Assembly (NCBI GenBank): GCA_016713175.1
Contig: JADJPQ010000026.1
Coordinates: 476,865-540,864 of the forward strand
From: Planctomycetota bacterium
Lineage (GTDB): Bacteria > Planctomycetota > UBA1135 > UBA2386
Reading direction: 5' to 3'
Length of the DNA stretch: 64,000 bases
The notes beneath the pieces are model-generated. The model was not told where the DNA came from. It made no database searches and saw nothing but the letters and a program-made list of their open reading frames with translations. This document shows positions 17,210-27,046 of this stretch, piece by piece (position 1 is the first letter of the stretch; every line of letters starts with the position of its first letter). Position numbers and translations under genes: made by a program.

Positions 17210-20200
17210 GTGCATTCGTCCCGTCTCGAACGTGCGCTCGCGATCTACAGCGATTGGCTGGCCGCAGGCGCGACGCCGCCGGCCTCCGCGCTGATCGCCG
17301 CGCACCCGGACCTGGCCGAACACCTGCAGGCGATGCTCACCGATCCGGCCGCGACCACCGACCAACTCGCCATCGGCGACACCGTGCTCGGCCGCGAACT
17401 CGCCGACTTCGTGATCCTCGCCGAGATCGGCCGCGGCGGCATGGGCGTCGTCTATCTGGCTCGCCAACGTTCGCTCGGACGCGAAGTCGCACTGAAGGTG
17501 CTGCCGGCGCACATCACCAACCAGGCCACCGTGGTCGCGCGCTTCAAGCGCGAAGCGACGCTCGCCGCAAGGCTCGAGCACCCGGCGATCGTCGCCATCT
17601 TCGCGGTCGGCAGCGACGGCGACACGCACTGGTTCGCGATGGAACGGATCGACGGCGGAGCGCTCGGTCCGAACGATCCCGCAACCGGCCAGCCCCGCAC
17701 CATCCGCCGCACCGTCGAACTGTTCGCGACCTTGGCCGACGCCCTGGCGCACGCACACGCTGCCAACGTGCCGCATCGCGACGTCAAACCCGCCAACATC
17801 TTGCTGCGCGCCACCGGCGAACCGGTGCTGTGCGACTTCGGCCTGGCGCGCGAACTCGGCGACCCCGGGATCACCGTGGTCGGCGGCTTCGCCGGCACGC
17901 CCTGGTATGCGTCGCCGGAGCAGCTCGTCGACAGCAGTTCGATCGACGCCCGCAGCGACGTCTGGAGTCTCGGCGCCACGATGTACGAACTGCTGACCGG
18001 CCGCCGGCCGTTCGACGGCGACAGCAGCCACGCGATCACGCAGGCCATCGCCCATCAGGAGCCCATCGATCCGCTGCGACTGGCGCCCGAACTGGCGCCG
18101 GACCTCGCCGCGATCGTGCTGAAGGCCTTGCACAAGGACCGGGAACGACGCTACCGGAGTGCCGCCGCGCTGCGCGACGAACTGCGCGCGTTCCTCGAGT
18201 TCCGACCGATCACCGCTCGCCGCAGCGGGCGCCTGACCCGCGTCGCGCGCTGGCTGCAGCGCCATCCCGGTTGGCGCGCCGCCGTGCTGCTGCTGGTGCT
18301 GGCCACGCTGCTGCTGCCAGCCTTGATCTCGATTGCCGTCGCTGGCGAACGCGACCGCGCGATGACCGCCGAGCAGCTGGCCCGCCGCCAGGCCTATGCC
18401 GCCAATGTGCAGGCCGCGCACACGGCGTTGTCCGCCGGAGACGGCGCCCAGGCTGCACAGCTGCTCGCGGCCTGCCCGCCGGACCTGCGGGGCTTCGAAT
18501 GGCACTTCGTCGAGGGCAGTCTCGACAGTTCGCTCTGGCACGACCAGCCGTTCGCCACCGGCGTCACCGCAGTGGCGATGGCGGCCGACGCCAGCGCGCT
18601 GGTCGCCGGCGATGAGCAGGGCGCGATCGCAGTATTCGAGACGATCGGCGGCACCGCCCGCTGGCAGCTCCCGCCGCGCGGTTCGTCGGTCAGCAAGATC
18701 GCGGTGATCCCCGCCACCGACCTGGTGGTGGTCATCTGGGCCGACGGCCGCATCGCCGCGCACGCACTGGCCGCCGGCCAGCCACTCGGCGACGTCGCGC
18801 CATTGCCAACCCATCTCGGCACCGCCATCGCGATCGACGGCACCGTGCTCCGCCAGCACAGTGCCGGTCAGTTCCGGAAGTTCGCGCCCCGTTCCCTGCA
18901 ACCGAGCGGCGACCACACGCTGCCGGTCGCGCTCGATCGCCCCCACCGCAACTTCGCCACCGACGGCCAACGGGTCGTCGGCGTGCCACCAGGCAGTGGC
19001 ATCTCACGCTGGAACCTGACCACCGGCGAACGCGTGCTGTGCCGCACCCTGGCCACGTCCGGCGACCTGTCGGCCACGGGCGACCTGCAGCGGATCGCCG
19101 GCTTCGACCCGGGAATCGGCATCTGGTGGTGGGATCCGGAAAGCAACGCGGCGCGGCAGATGAGCCATGGTCAGCACACGGTGAACTGCCTCGAACTGTC
19201 GCCGGATGGCAAGGACCTCGTGGTCGGCTGCCAACGCGGCGAGCTGCTGGTCTACGCGCTTGAACAAGCGCGCCTGAAGCGCGTGCTGCACGGCAACCAG
19301 ACCTCGATCACCGCCGTCGACTCGGTGGCCGGCGGCTGGATCGCCACCGGCGCTGCCGACGGCACCGTCCGGCTGTGGAACTCGTTCCTCGATGCCGGTG
19401 CCGGCGAACTGTCCGGCACCGGCTTTGGCGTGTCGCTGTCGGGCCCGGGCTTTGGCCGTGGTCTGGTCGCCGGCGCCGCTGGCAGCGTGTTCCTGGGCGG
19501 ACTGGATGGCACGGTCCGCCGGGTCGACGTGCACACCGGCGCACTGATCTGGCAACGGCAGCTGCCGCATTGGATCAATGGCCTCACGCTGGTCGCCGGC
19601 GGCCAGCTGGCGGCGTCCTATCACGAAGTCGTGGTGTTCCTCGACGCGTCGAACGGCGCGCTGCAAGGTGATCGCTGTCAGTTGCCGCCCATCGGCTACG
19701 CGCGCCGCATCGCCGCCAGCTTGGATGGCCACAAGCTCGCCGTCCTCGGCGACTCGGGCAACCTGGTCGTCGTCGATGTCGCCACGCACACCGTCAGCCC
19801 GCCGGTCCAGGCCTGTGAACTGCGCGCCTTCAGTCGCGCTGGCGGACTGGCCTGGGCCGGGTCGCCGCCGCAGGTCTGGGCCGGCGGCGAAGATCGCCGC
19901 GTCCGCGCGTTCGACCCATCGACGCTGGCCGTGGCCACCGAACTGCCGTTCGACACCACCATCGCGACGCTCGCCCAGGACGGCGACGCGCTGCTGATCG
20001 CCGGCTGGAACCGCGACCAGCGCCGCGGCACCCTGCAGCGAACCCAGGTGCCGAGCGGCCGGGTCCTGGCGACCACGGCGGTCACGGTCCCGATCGCGGC
20101 GATGACGACCTTCGCCGGCCGCATCGCCACGGCGCGGTGGGATGGCCGGCTCGGGCTGTTGCGCCACGACACGCTGGAACCCATCGTCGAGCTGCCGCAA

Positions 20201-20890
20201 CCCGCTCCGACCATCTGGAACGTCGCCGGTTCGCCGGATGGCGACTGGCTGGCGCTGCAGTGCCAGGAAGGCGAGCCAAGGGTCCTGCAGGCCGGGTCGG
20301 TCGCGCATTCACTGGCCGACCACCGCGCCCGCGCCATGCTCGGCGCCGCGCGTGAGATCGCCGGCAACGCCCTGCTGCCGACCGGCTGGGTGCCGTTGGC
20401 GCGTTCGCAGTTGCAGTCGCGCACGGATCTGGCGCCAGAACTGCAGTCCGCGGCGCTGGCCATGCTGCCGCCGGTGGCGCCCTGGCGACTGCTCGACATC
20501 GCGGGTTACCTGGCGATGGCCAATGACGGCGGTGAGGAATGGCGCGCACGCATGCGCGTCGTGCGCGAATGCCTCGCGGAGGCCCGCACGATGCCGTTCC
20601 CCGATCACCGGATCGGAATCGACGTGGTGCTGGCGCTGGTGGAGCTTCGACTGGATCGCCCGGCGGCGGCGTTGGCGATCCTCGCCGACGTCCCGGTGCG
20701 CGATCCGGACACGGTGAACTGGCTGCCGCGTCTGCACTTCGTCGATTGCTGCGCGAATCTGGCGCTTGGTCACCAAGACCGCGCCGAAGCCGCGATTGCA
20801 GCCCTGCGGACGCTGGTCGCGAGCAGCCTGGACGAGCAGGATCGGTTCCTGCTGAGCGAAGCGGAGGAACGGCTGGCGGCGAGGCGCTGA
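17210..20890 (+). CDS. Membrane Ser/Thr protein kinase with WD40 propeller
   Basis: The 1226-residue protein has an N-terminal helical segment, then a Hanks-type kinase: GRGGMGVVY (74-82), Lys in ALKVL (96), HRDVKPAN (189-196), DFG (209-211) and SPE (235-237, in place of APE). One transmembrane helix at about 355-378 (AAVLLLVLATLLLPALISIA) precedes a region beginning ERDRAMTAEQLARRQAYAAN, typical of planctomycetal kinases. It is followed by WD40-like repeats (SPDGKDLVVGCQRGELLVYA, WIATGAADGTVRLWNS) to about residue 1050 and a helical tail. The propeller probably senses or binds an extracytoplasmic partner. The gene stands alone on its strand. Confidence 0.92.
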   Translation: MHSSRLERALAIYSDWLAAGATPPASALIAAHPDLAEHLQAMLTDPAATTDQLAIGDTVLGRELADFVILAEIGRGGMGVVYLARQRSLGREVALKVLPAHITNQATVVARFKREATLAARLEHPAIVAIFAVGSDGDTHWFAMERIDGGALGPNDPATGQPRTIRRTVELFATLADALAHAHAANVPHRDVKPANILLRATGEPVLCDFGLARELGDPGITVVGGFAGTPWYASPEQLVDSSSIDARSDVWSLGATMYELLTGRRPFDGDSSHAITQAIAHQEPIDPLRLAPELAPDLAAIVLKALHKDRERRYRSAAALRDELRAFLEFRPITARRSGRLTRVARWLQRHPGWRAAVLLLVLATLLLPALISIAVAGERDRAMTAEQLARRQAYAANVQAAHTALSAGDGAQAAQLLAACPPDLRGFEWHFVEGSLDSSLWHDQPFATGVTAVAMAADASALVAGDEQGAIAVFETIGGTARWQLPPRGSSVSKIAVIPATDLVVVIWADGRIAAHALAAGQPLGDVAPLPTHLGTAIAIDGTVLRQHSAGQFRKFAPRSLQPSGDHTLPVALDRPHRNFATDGQRVVGVPPGSGISRWNLTTGERVLCRTLATSGDLSATGDLQRIAGFDPGIGIWWWDPESNAARQMSHGQHTVNCLELSPDGKDLVVGCQRGELLVYALEQARLKRVLHGNQTSITAVDSVAGGWIATGAADGTVRLWNSFLDAGAGELSGTGFGVSLSGPGFGRGLVAGAAGSVFLGGLDGTVRRVDVHTGALIWQRQLPHWINGLTLVAGGQLAASYHEVVVFLDASNGALQGDRCQLPPIGYARRIAASLDGHKLAVLGDSGNLVVVDVATHTVSPPVQACELRAFSRAGGLAWAGSPPQVWAGGEDRRVRAFDPSTLAVATELPFDTTIATLAQDGDALLIAGWNRDQRRGTLQRTQVPSGRVLATTAVTVPIAAMTTFAGRIATARWDGRLGLLRHDTLEPIVELPQPAPTIWNVAGSPDGDWLALQCQEGEPRVLQAGSVAHSLADHRARAMLGAAREIAGNALLPTGWVPLARSQLQSRTDLAPELQSAALAMLPPVAPWRLLDIAGYLAMANDGGEEWRARMRVVRECLAEARTMPFPDHRIGIDVVLALVELRLDRPAAALAILADVPVRDPDTVNWLPRLHFVDCCANLALGHQDRAEAAIAALRTLVASSLDEQDRFLLSEAEERLAARR

Positions 20891-20927
20891 CGGCAAACAG
20901 CCGACCTTCACGACCGCCAGCAGGCGC

Positions 20928-22073
20928 TCAGAAGTGCACGTGGAACCCGAGTTCGACGCGCGACGTGTCCTCGACGTCGAATGGCAGACGGCCGGCGGCA
21001 TAGCTGGCAAACAGCCCCTTCGGCAGGTCGAGGCGGGCCAGGAAGTACGAATGCTCGTCGAGGTCGGCCGCTTCCACGGCGGCTGCGGCATCGAGATCGC
21101 GGTAGTAGCGCCACCCCATCGACGTCCAGATCGGCGACCCGCTGATCACGCCGACCAGCGACTTCATCGTCACTTCGGCATGAAAGCGCGGGTAGGCGTC
21201 GTCTTCGCCGATCGCGGCGCGGGCCTCATTGCCCGACGGATCGACCAGATCGATCCCGGCCAGGAACATCGGCAAGGAGCGCCCAGTCGGTGAGAACGTC
21301 GGATCGGTGTCGGTCAGGACCCGGGTCAGCGCAAACGGGAAGTCGAACACGTTGAGCTTCGACAGCAGCGCGTCCGGCCGCCATTCCTTGACGCCGAAGG
21401 CCAGGCGCAAGCCGTACGCCGCCTGATGGTTGTCGAACGTCTGGTCGGTCTCCAGCGTGCCGTGGCCGGAGATGTCGAGAATCGTCTCGAGACCGAGCAG
21501 ATTGCGCATGCTGTCGACCAGTTCGCGCCACTCCGTCGTCTGCCGGTACTCGGTCGGGTCGAGGTCATCCTGGCCGATGCGGGTCAGCAGCGCCTGATTG
21601 CGTGTCTGGGTCGCCTCGTCGATGACGATGTCCGACGCCGAATGGAAACCCTGCCGGAACAGGTGCAGCTGCAGGCCGGTCTCCAGGAAACTCGTCGGAT
21701 TCGCATCCTGGGCAAACGCCACGTTGCCGCGACCGGTCAGCGTCGTGCTGAAGTCGAAACCACCCTCGTCTTCGGCACCGGAACGCGTGATCGTCTTGCT
21801 GAACTCGTACTCGAGGCCGAGCCGGGCAGTGCCATCCTGGTCCTCGAAGGTCTTGAACCGCAGGTTCAGGTCGCGGAGGAACCGCACCAGGCTCGAGTCC
21901 GGGGCGATCCTCGCCAGATAGTCCGCGACCTGTCCATCGTCGTTGCGCAGTTCGGCAGCGCTCGACTTGACACCCGTCAGGATGTCGGCCAGCGTCGTCT
22001 GGTCCTGCGCCAGCGCCACGCCGGAAGCGGACAGCGCGCCGATCAGGACCACCGCAAGGGAGTCGGGTCTCAC
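20928..22073 (-). CDS. Outer-membrane-barrel-like secreted protein
   Basis: The 381-residue protein has a signal peptide (RPDSLAVVLIGALSASGVALA) ending near AQ. Alternating hydrophobic strands run to a C-terminal RVELGFHVHF, ending in an aromatic residue as outer-membrane barrels do. Segments such as ARLGLEYEFSKTITRSG and WTSMGWRYYRDLD fit beta strands. The GTG start overlaps the stop of the 120-residue gene upstream (GTGA), so the pair is translationally coupled. No family was recognised; the barrel assignment is an inference. Confidence 0.65.
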   Translation of the reverse strand: MRPDSLAVVLIGALSASGVALAQDQTTLADILTGVKSSAAELRNDDGQVADYLARIAPDSSLVRFLRDLNLRFKTFEDQDGTARLGLEYEFSKTITRSGAEDEGGFDFSTTLTGRGNVAFAQDANPTSFLETGLQLHLFRQGFHSASDIVIDEATQTRNQALLTRIGQDDLDPTEYRQTTEWRELVDSMRNLLGLETILDISGHGTLETDQTFDNHQAAYGLRLAFGVKEWRPDALLSKLNVFDFPFALTRVLTDTDPTFSPTGRSLPMFLAGIDLVDPSGNEARAAIGEDDAYPRFHAEVTMKSLVGVISGSPIWTSMGWRYYRDLDAAAAVEAADLDEHSYFLARLDLPKGLFASYAAGRLPFDVEDTSRVELGFHVHF

Positions 22074-22432
22074 AGTTCCCCCCGGAAACGGTAGTTGGCG
22101 TCGACGACAGCCGCCAGGTGGGCCACGGTCTGCTTGGCCTGCAGCAGCGTCGCCTGCACCGCGCCGGTGGCGATCGTCCGGGTCACGTCGGTCTCATACT
22201 TGGCGCCGAGCAACTTCTTGAACATCAGATCGATGCGGCCGGCCAGCCCCGCCGCTTCGATCGCGCGCAGATCGTTCGACTGCACCTTGTTCCAGTAGGC
22301 CAGGTCCGCCATCGCGATGGCGCCAGCCACCGAGAACTTGGCGCGGATCTCCTCCAGCGCGTTCAGCGCGCCGCTGGTGTTGGTGCAAGCGAGGTTGTTG
22401 GGGTTCCAGTCGGGTTGCGCGGTCGGTGGCAT
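22070..22432 (-). CDS. Small helical protein coupled to barrel-like protein
   Basis: The 120-residue protein starts MPPTAQPDWNPNN after a strong AAAGGAG. It is mostly helical (ALNALEEIRAKFSVAGAIAM, LMFKKLLGAKYETD) with no signal peptide. Its stop overlaps the start of the barrel-like protein gene by four bases. The pairing suggests a joint function, but no family was recognised. Confidence 0.7.
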   Translation of the reverse strand: MPPTAQPDWNPNNLACTNTSGALNALEEIRAKFSVAGAIAMADLAYWNKVQSNDLRAIEAAGLAGRIDLMFKKLLGAKYETDVTRTIATGAVQATLLQAKQTVAHLAAVVDANYRFRGEL

Positions 22433-22547
22433 CGTTTCTCCTTTGACGTCGGCACCGCGGCGCCGGGACGGCGCGCGAACCGAACCCTCGGCATGCTACG
22501 AAGACCGGTGAGGCCTGCAAGCGCAGGCGCAACGAACCCGGCGGCGG

Positions 22548-23252
22548 TCAGCCCTCGGGGCCGCCGAACGCCCGCCACAGCCGCTCGAACTGCGCGGCGA
22601 AGCGGCGCACCAGCACCGGATCGTCGGAGATGACGAAGTTCTCCTGGTTGTCGCGGCCCGCGCTGCGGGTCCAGTTGTAGGAACCGGTCAACACCAGCGC
22701 GTCGTCGAACAACGCGAACTTGTGGTGCATGTGCGGCGCCGACCTGTCGGTCCGCACCGGGATCCCCGCCTGGCGCAGCATGGCGATGTCGGAGCCGAGG
22801 TCGTGCGCTTTCTCGTCGTCGGTGACGACGCGGATCAGCACCCCGCGCCGCGCGGCGGCGACCAGTTCCTGGCCGATCGAGTCGTCGGTCAACGTGAACA
22901 CGCAGACGTCGAGCTTCTGCTTCGCCGCGGCGATCCGTTCGCGAATCCGGCCCGGGCAGTCGTCGTCCGGCGAGAACCAGGCTTCCTGACGGACGGTGCG
23001 TTCGCGCTGCAACCGGTCGAGCGCGCGTGCGCCGAGCAGCGAGGTCACCGCTTCGCACCAACCGAGCACGTCGGCAGCGGCGCGCTCGGCCAGCGCCGCG
23101 CTGGCGATCGCGAACACGCGACTGCGGGCCAGCGCGACCTGCTCAGGAGTCAGCGTGTCGAACCAGGCACCGAGCGCGGAACGTTCCGCTCGGGACAGGG
23201 AACCATCGTCGAGCGACCGGCGGAGGTGGTCATCGAGGGCCGCAGCATCCAT
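22548..23252 (-). CDS. Phospholipase D-like nuclease (PLD6/Nuc type)
   Basis: The 234-residue protein has a helical N-terminal half and a single PLD domain from about residue 95. The catalytic motif is clear: HHKFALFDDALVLTGSYNWT has the H-x-K-x4-D and the G-S-x-N of HKD enzymes. A single HKD motif implies a dimer, as in Nuc endonuclease and PLD6/Zucchini. The segment RIRERIAAAKQKLDVCVFTL is the usual opening of this domain. It probably cleaves phosphodiester bonds in nucleic acid, possibly lipid. No signal peptide is seen. The neighbours give no defence-system context. Confidence 0.88.
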   Translation of the reverse strand: MDAAALDDHLRRSLDDGSLSRAERSALGAWFDTLTPEQVALARSRVFAIASAALAERAAADVLGWCEAVTSLLGARALDRLQRERTVRQEAWFSPDDDCPGRIRERIAAAKQKLDVCVFTLTDDSIGQELVAAARRGVLIRVVTDDEKAHDLGSDIAMLRQAGIPVRTDRSAPHMHHKFALFDDALVLTGSYNWTRSAGRDNQENFVISDDPVLVRRFAAQFERLWRAFGGPEG

Positions 23253-23426
23253 CGGCGCATCATGACGAAAGCAAACGCGAGGTCACAGGGTCGTGACCAC
23301 GGAACCGCGGAGGCGGGCGGAGCCGAGCCCTCGCCGTTGCGCCGGCACCACGATCGCACGGCTCCCCGGTGGCCGGCACCCCGTCGGTCAGTTCCCTGTT
23401 CCGACCAGCTCCTGCTGTCGTGGTCC

Positions 23427-24383
23427 TCACAGCGGCACCCGCTCGCCCTGCTGCGCGATCGCGAATCCCGCCGCGGTCACTTCCCGCCCGATCGCCGGAT
23501 CGTGCAGCGCCGGATTGGTGTGATTCAGATGCAGGAACCGCAGGCTCCCTGGCCGCCGCTGCGCCCGTTCGCGCAAACGCCCGATCGTGTCGACCATCAG
23601 CGGATGCGGGATCTCGGCGCGATTGCGATCCGGCAGTTCGCGGCCATCCCAGAACGTGCCATCGAGGAACGCCACGTCGACGCCATCCAGCAACCGATCG
23701 AGCAGCCCCGGCGCCTGGTCCCAGGCATCGACGTCCGGCACGAACAGCACCTGCTGGCGCGGCCCCTGCAACACGAACGCCATCGTGTCCGACCATTCGT
23801 CGCGATGCGGCACGGGGATCGCCGTGACCGTCAGTCCATCGATCGGCGAGAACGGACTCCCCGGCGCGAACTCGTGCAGCTCGATCTGCCGCTGCGCGAC
23901 CAGTTGCGTCCACGGTCCGTGGCCGCGCAGGAACGCCGCCATCCGCGGCGACACGTGCACCGGCAACTGCGGCGTCGACGCCACTTCGCGGCCGAAGTGC
24001 GCCAGGCCCAGGTAATGCCCGATGTGCGCATGCGTCAGCAGCACGGCATCGACGGGCCGCCGACCGCGGTCCTGCGCGCCGGCCAAAGCATGCAGCAGTG
24101 CCACCTGCGGCTCCACCCGCGGCGTCGCCTCGATCAGCAACAGCTTGCCGGTGTCGTGATCGATCACCCCGAGGCTCGCCGGAAACAGCTCGCGGCCACT
24201 CGCCCGCGCCGACGCACAGCACTGGCGATTGCAGCCAAAGTGCGGCAGCCCGCCGTCCTGCGCGGTGCCGAGCACGACGACCTCGAAGCGGCCACGCGCC
24301 GCCGGCGCAGGCGCCACCGAACAGGCCACCGGCAACAGTCCGACAAGCCAGACCAGACGCGATGCGATCGCCACGTCGCGCAT
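23427..24383 (-). CDS. PqqB-like metallo-beta-lactamase-fold hydrolase
   Basis: The 318-residue protein opens VVVLGTAQDGGLPHFGCNRQ, typical of PqqB and its non-PQQ relatives. It has the metal site LLTHAHIGHYLGL, a divergent form of the H-x-H-x-D-H motif in which Asp is replaced by Ile-Gly. Later ligand candidates are PVPHRDEWSDT, FVPDVDAW and HLNHTNP. The ATG at 24383 gives a hydrophobic leader with a cysteine (GLLPVACS), possibly a lipoprotein, although the lipobox is imperfect. No other pqq genes are nearby, so a PQQ biosynthetic role is doubtful. Confidence 0.8.
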   Translation of the reverse strand: MRDVAIASRLVWLVGLLPVACSVAPAPAARGRFEVVVLGTAQDGGLPHFGCNRQCCASARASGRELFPASLGVIDHDTGKLLLIEATPRVEPQVALLHALAGAQDRGRRPVDAVLLTHAHIGHYLGLAHFGREVASTPQLPVHVSPRMAAFLRGHGPWTQLVAQRQIELHEFAPGSPFSPIDGLTVTAIPVPHRDEWSDTMAFVLQGPRQQVLFVPDVDAWDQAPGLLDRLLDGVDVAFLDGTFWDGRELPDRNRAEIPHPLMVDTIGRLRERAQRRPGSLRFLHLNHTNPALHDPAIGREVTAAGFAIAQQGERVPL

Positions 24384-24489
24384 GGTCGTGGACACCGTCG
24401 CCGGCCGCAATCCCGGTCCGGGACGAAGGCACTGTGGCGTTCTTCAGCACCGCCCCACCCGGACCGATCCTCGAGTCGGACTCCCACCG

Positions 24490-25431
24490 ATGCCCCGACT
24501 CCCAGTGTTGCTGCTGCCGGCGGCGGCCGCCGGTTCCGTGTTCGTGGCGGCAACCCTCGCCGCCCCGGCCATCCTCACCGCCGCATTGGCCGCCGGCGCC
24601 ACGATGCTGGCGCTGCGAACGGCAACCGGTTCGGACACCAACCCGCCCGGCGTCGACCCGACGACCCTGCGCCGCCGCAAGGACGACCGCCTTGCCGACA
24701 CCGCGCACGAACTGCGCACGCCGCTGACCGCAGTGCTGACCGCGCTCGAGATGCTGCGCGAGAACTACGCGCAGACCCCCGAGGATCGCGACGCGTTCCT
24801 CGACCAGGCCACCGTCGCCGCCAGACACATGGCGTTCCTGATCAACGACGTGCTCGACCTCGCCGCCATCGAAGCCGGCCGCATCAGCCTGCACGTTCGC
24901 GGCCACGCCGTCGCCGACCTGCTGACCGACGCCCAGCAGGTGCTCGGCCTGACCGCCGGGTCGCGCGGACTGGCGCTGAAGATCGGCCCGGCGGCGCCCG
25001 AACTGACGGTCTGGGCCGACCGCAACCGCGCCCTGCAGATCGTGTTCAACCTGGTCGGCAACGCCGTCAAGTTCGCGCGTTCGTCGGTGGCGATCCAGGC
25101 GGCCAGGAACGGCGAACGCGTGCGCATCGCGATCGCCGACGATGGTCCGGGCGTGCCCGAATCCCGCCGCGATTCCCTGTTCACCCGTTTCGGCCGCGCC
25201 CACGACGACGACCAGACGCCGGTCACGGGCACCGGACTCGGCCTGCACCTCTGCCGGCTGCTGGTCGAACAGATGCGCGGCGCCATCGGTCACACTCCCG
25301 GCGGCAACGGCGGCGCCGAGTTCTGGTTCGAACTGCCGATCGGCCCACCGGCGGCGTGCGCCGCTGCGGAAGCGCAGGTTTCCTGCAAACCGCAGCCGGG
25401 AGGAACTGGGACTTCGCCGACCGCGCGCTAG
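24490..25431 (+). CDS. Membrane sensor histidine kinase
   Basis: The 313-residue protein begins with two short hydrophobic stretches (LLLPAAAAGSVFVAATLAAP, ILTAALAAGATMLAL). A dimerisation domain follows with the phospho-acceptor motif DTAHELRTPLTAVLTALEML. The ATPase domain shows IVFNLVGNAVKFA (N box), IADDGPGVPE (G1) and GTGLGLHLCRLLVEQM (G2). There is no periplasmic sensor domain and no adjacent response regulator, so it is an orphan kinase. Start ATG at 24490 lacks a Shine-Dalgarno, but the upstream frame is not protein-like. Confidence 0.88.
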   Translation: MPRLPVLLLPAAAAGSVFVAATLAAPAILTAALAAGATMLALRTATGSDTNPPGVDPTTLRRRKDDRLADTAHELRTPLTAVLTALEMLRENYAQTPEDRDAFLDQATVAARHMAFLINDVLDLAAIEAGRISLHVRGHAVADLLTDAQQVLGLTAGSRGLALKIGPAAPELTVWADRNRALQIVFNLVGNAVKFARSSVAIQAARNGERVRIAIADDGPGVPESRRDSLFTRFGRAHDDDQTPVTGTGLGLHLCRLLVEQMRGAIGHTPGGNGGAEFWFELPIGPPAACAAAEAQVSCKPQPGGTGTSPTAR

Positions 25432-25551
25432 CCTTCCGCCGACGCCATCGCGGCTTCCCGCGCCCGGCAATCCCCGCTTCTCCCCGCCGCCTCCAAAGTT
25501 CGATTCCTCTCCGTGCCGCACCGCCATGGTGCGCCCGCCTGCAGCTTCGCC

Positions 25552-27015
25552 ATGCAATCCGACATCCTGATCCTCGGCGCCGGCCCGGCCGGGCTCGCGT
25601 GCGCCATGGAACTGTCCCGCAAGGGCAAGAAGTCCACGGTCGTCGAGAAGGACGACCAGATCGGCGGTCTCGCCAAGACGCTGACCATCCGGGAAGGCAA
25701 CGACGTCTTCCTGACCGACATCGGCCCGCACCGGTTCTTCTCCAAGAACCAGTATCTGTACGACTTCATCGAGGACCTGCTGCACGAGGAATGGCGGCAG
25801 GTGCCGCGGCTGACGCGGCAGTTCATCGACGGCAAGTTCTACGATTACCCGGTCAAGGCCCTGCAGGTGTTCAAGAACATCGGGCCGTGGAAGAGCTTCA
25901 AGATCCTGTTCGACTATGCGCTGGCACGGCTGCGCTTTGGTCTGTTCAAGAAGCCGATGACGACGTTCGAGGACTACGTCGTCGCCAACTTCGGCCGCAC
26001 GCTCGCCGAGTTCTCGATGATCAACTACACGGAGAAGATCTGGGGCATCAAGGCTTCCACGATCCATCCGGACTGGGCCAAGCAGCGGATCCACGGCCTC
26101 AACCTGTGGAGCGTGGTCGTCAACGTCGTCAAGAACGCGCTGTCCGGCGGCAAGAAGGGCAAGGCGACGCCGAAGTCGCTGGTCGATCAGTTCTACTATC
26201 CGCAGTTCGGCACCGGCCGGATCTACGAGGAGATCGGCAAGCATCTGCGCGACGAAGGCACGACCATCGCAACGCGCAGCGAACCGGTGAAGGTGCGCCA
26301 TGATGGCACCAAGATCACCGCGGTCGACATCAAGGGCCCTGACGGCGCGATCACCACGGTGCATCCGCAGCACGTCGTCGAATCGGTGCCGCTGACCGCG
26401 TTCCTGAAGCTGCTGGATCCGCCGCCGCCGCCAGCCGTGCTGGAGGCTGCCGCCGGCTTGAAATGGCGCGCGCAGATCTACCTGTTCCTGACGCTCGACA
26501 AGGAATCGATCTCGCCCGACAACTGGATCTACTTCCCCAACCAGGACATCCCGTTCGGTCGCACCAGCGAGATGAAGAACTTCAGCAAGGACATGTGCCC
26601 GCCGGGCAAGACGTCCTTCTTCATCGAGTTCTTCGCCTTCGAGACCGACCCGATCTGGCAGATGAACCAGGACCAGGTGCTCGACCTGGTGCTGCCGTAC
26701 TTCGAGCAGTGGGGTTTCTTCACCAGGAAGGACGTCCGCAAGACCTACCTGTGGAAGCGGCAGCACGTCTATCCGGTGTACGACCTCGAGTACAAGGACC
26801 GGCTCGGCGTGATCCAGCAGTGGCTCGAGCAGCTGCAGAACCTGATCTACATCGGTCGGCCCGGACGCTTCCGCTACACCAACCAGGACCACAGCCTGGA
26901 GATGGGCATCGTCGCCAGCCGGATGATCCTGGAAGGCCGCAAGTACGACCTCGACGCGATCGGCGCCGAGAACGAGTACTTCGAGAAGGGCCCGATCTAC
27001 GAGAAGCGGATCTGA
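25552..27015 (+). CDS. FAD-dependent oxidoreductase / amine-oxidase-like protein
   Basis: The 487-residue protein begins SDILILGAGPAGLACAMELS, the dinucleotide-binding G-x-G-x-x-G, and continues with E-K-D-D-Q-I-G-G-L, the usual second FAD motif. It resembles the NAD(P)/FAD proteins near UDP-galactopyranose mutase and protoporphyrinogen-oxidase-like enzymes. Further features are FLTDIGPHRFFS, GTGRIYEEIGKHL and YIGRPGRFRYTNQDHSLEMG. Such proteins often sit with glycan genes. Codon choice in this gene is strongly biased, suggesting good expression. The internal ATG at 25552 starts directly at the FAD motif. Confidence 0.88.
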   Translation: MQSDILILGAGPAGLACAMELSRKGKKSTVVEKDDQIGGLAKTLTIREGNDVFLTDIGPHRFFSKNQYLYDFIEDLLHEEWRQVPRLTRQFIDGKFYDYPVKALQVFKNIGPWKSFKILFDYALARLRFGLFKKPMTTFEDYVVANFGRTLAEFSMINYTEKIWGIKASTIHPDWAKQRIHGLNLWSVVVNVVKNALSGGKKGKATPKSLVDQFYYPQFGTGRIYEEIGKHLRDEGTTIATRSEPVKVRHDGTKITAVDIKGPDGAITTVHPQHVVESVPLTAFLKLLDPPPPPAVLEAAAGLKWRAQIYLFLTLDKESISPDNWIYFPNQDIPFGRTSEMKNFSKDMCPPGKTSFFIEFFAFETDPIWQMNQDQVLDLVLPYFEQWGFFTRKDVRKTYLWKRQHVYPVYDLEYKDRLGVIQQWLEQLQNLIYIGRPGRFRYTNQDHSLEMGIVASRMILEGRKYDLDAIGAENEYFEKGPIYEKRI

Positions 27016-27046
27016 CGGGGCGGCTGGTGCGGTGCGGGGCTCTGCG

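Noticed and set aside
17161..18615. A second long forward frame overlapping the kinase-WD40 gene
   Set aside because: It is an Arg-rich shadow in another frame; the kinase frame carries all conserved motifs.
25495..25520. GTTCGATTCC, which resembles a tRNA T-loop
   Set aside because: The preceding bases do not fold into D and anticodon arms and there is no matching acceptor stem.
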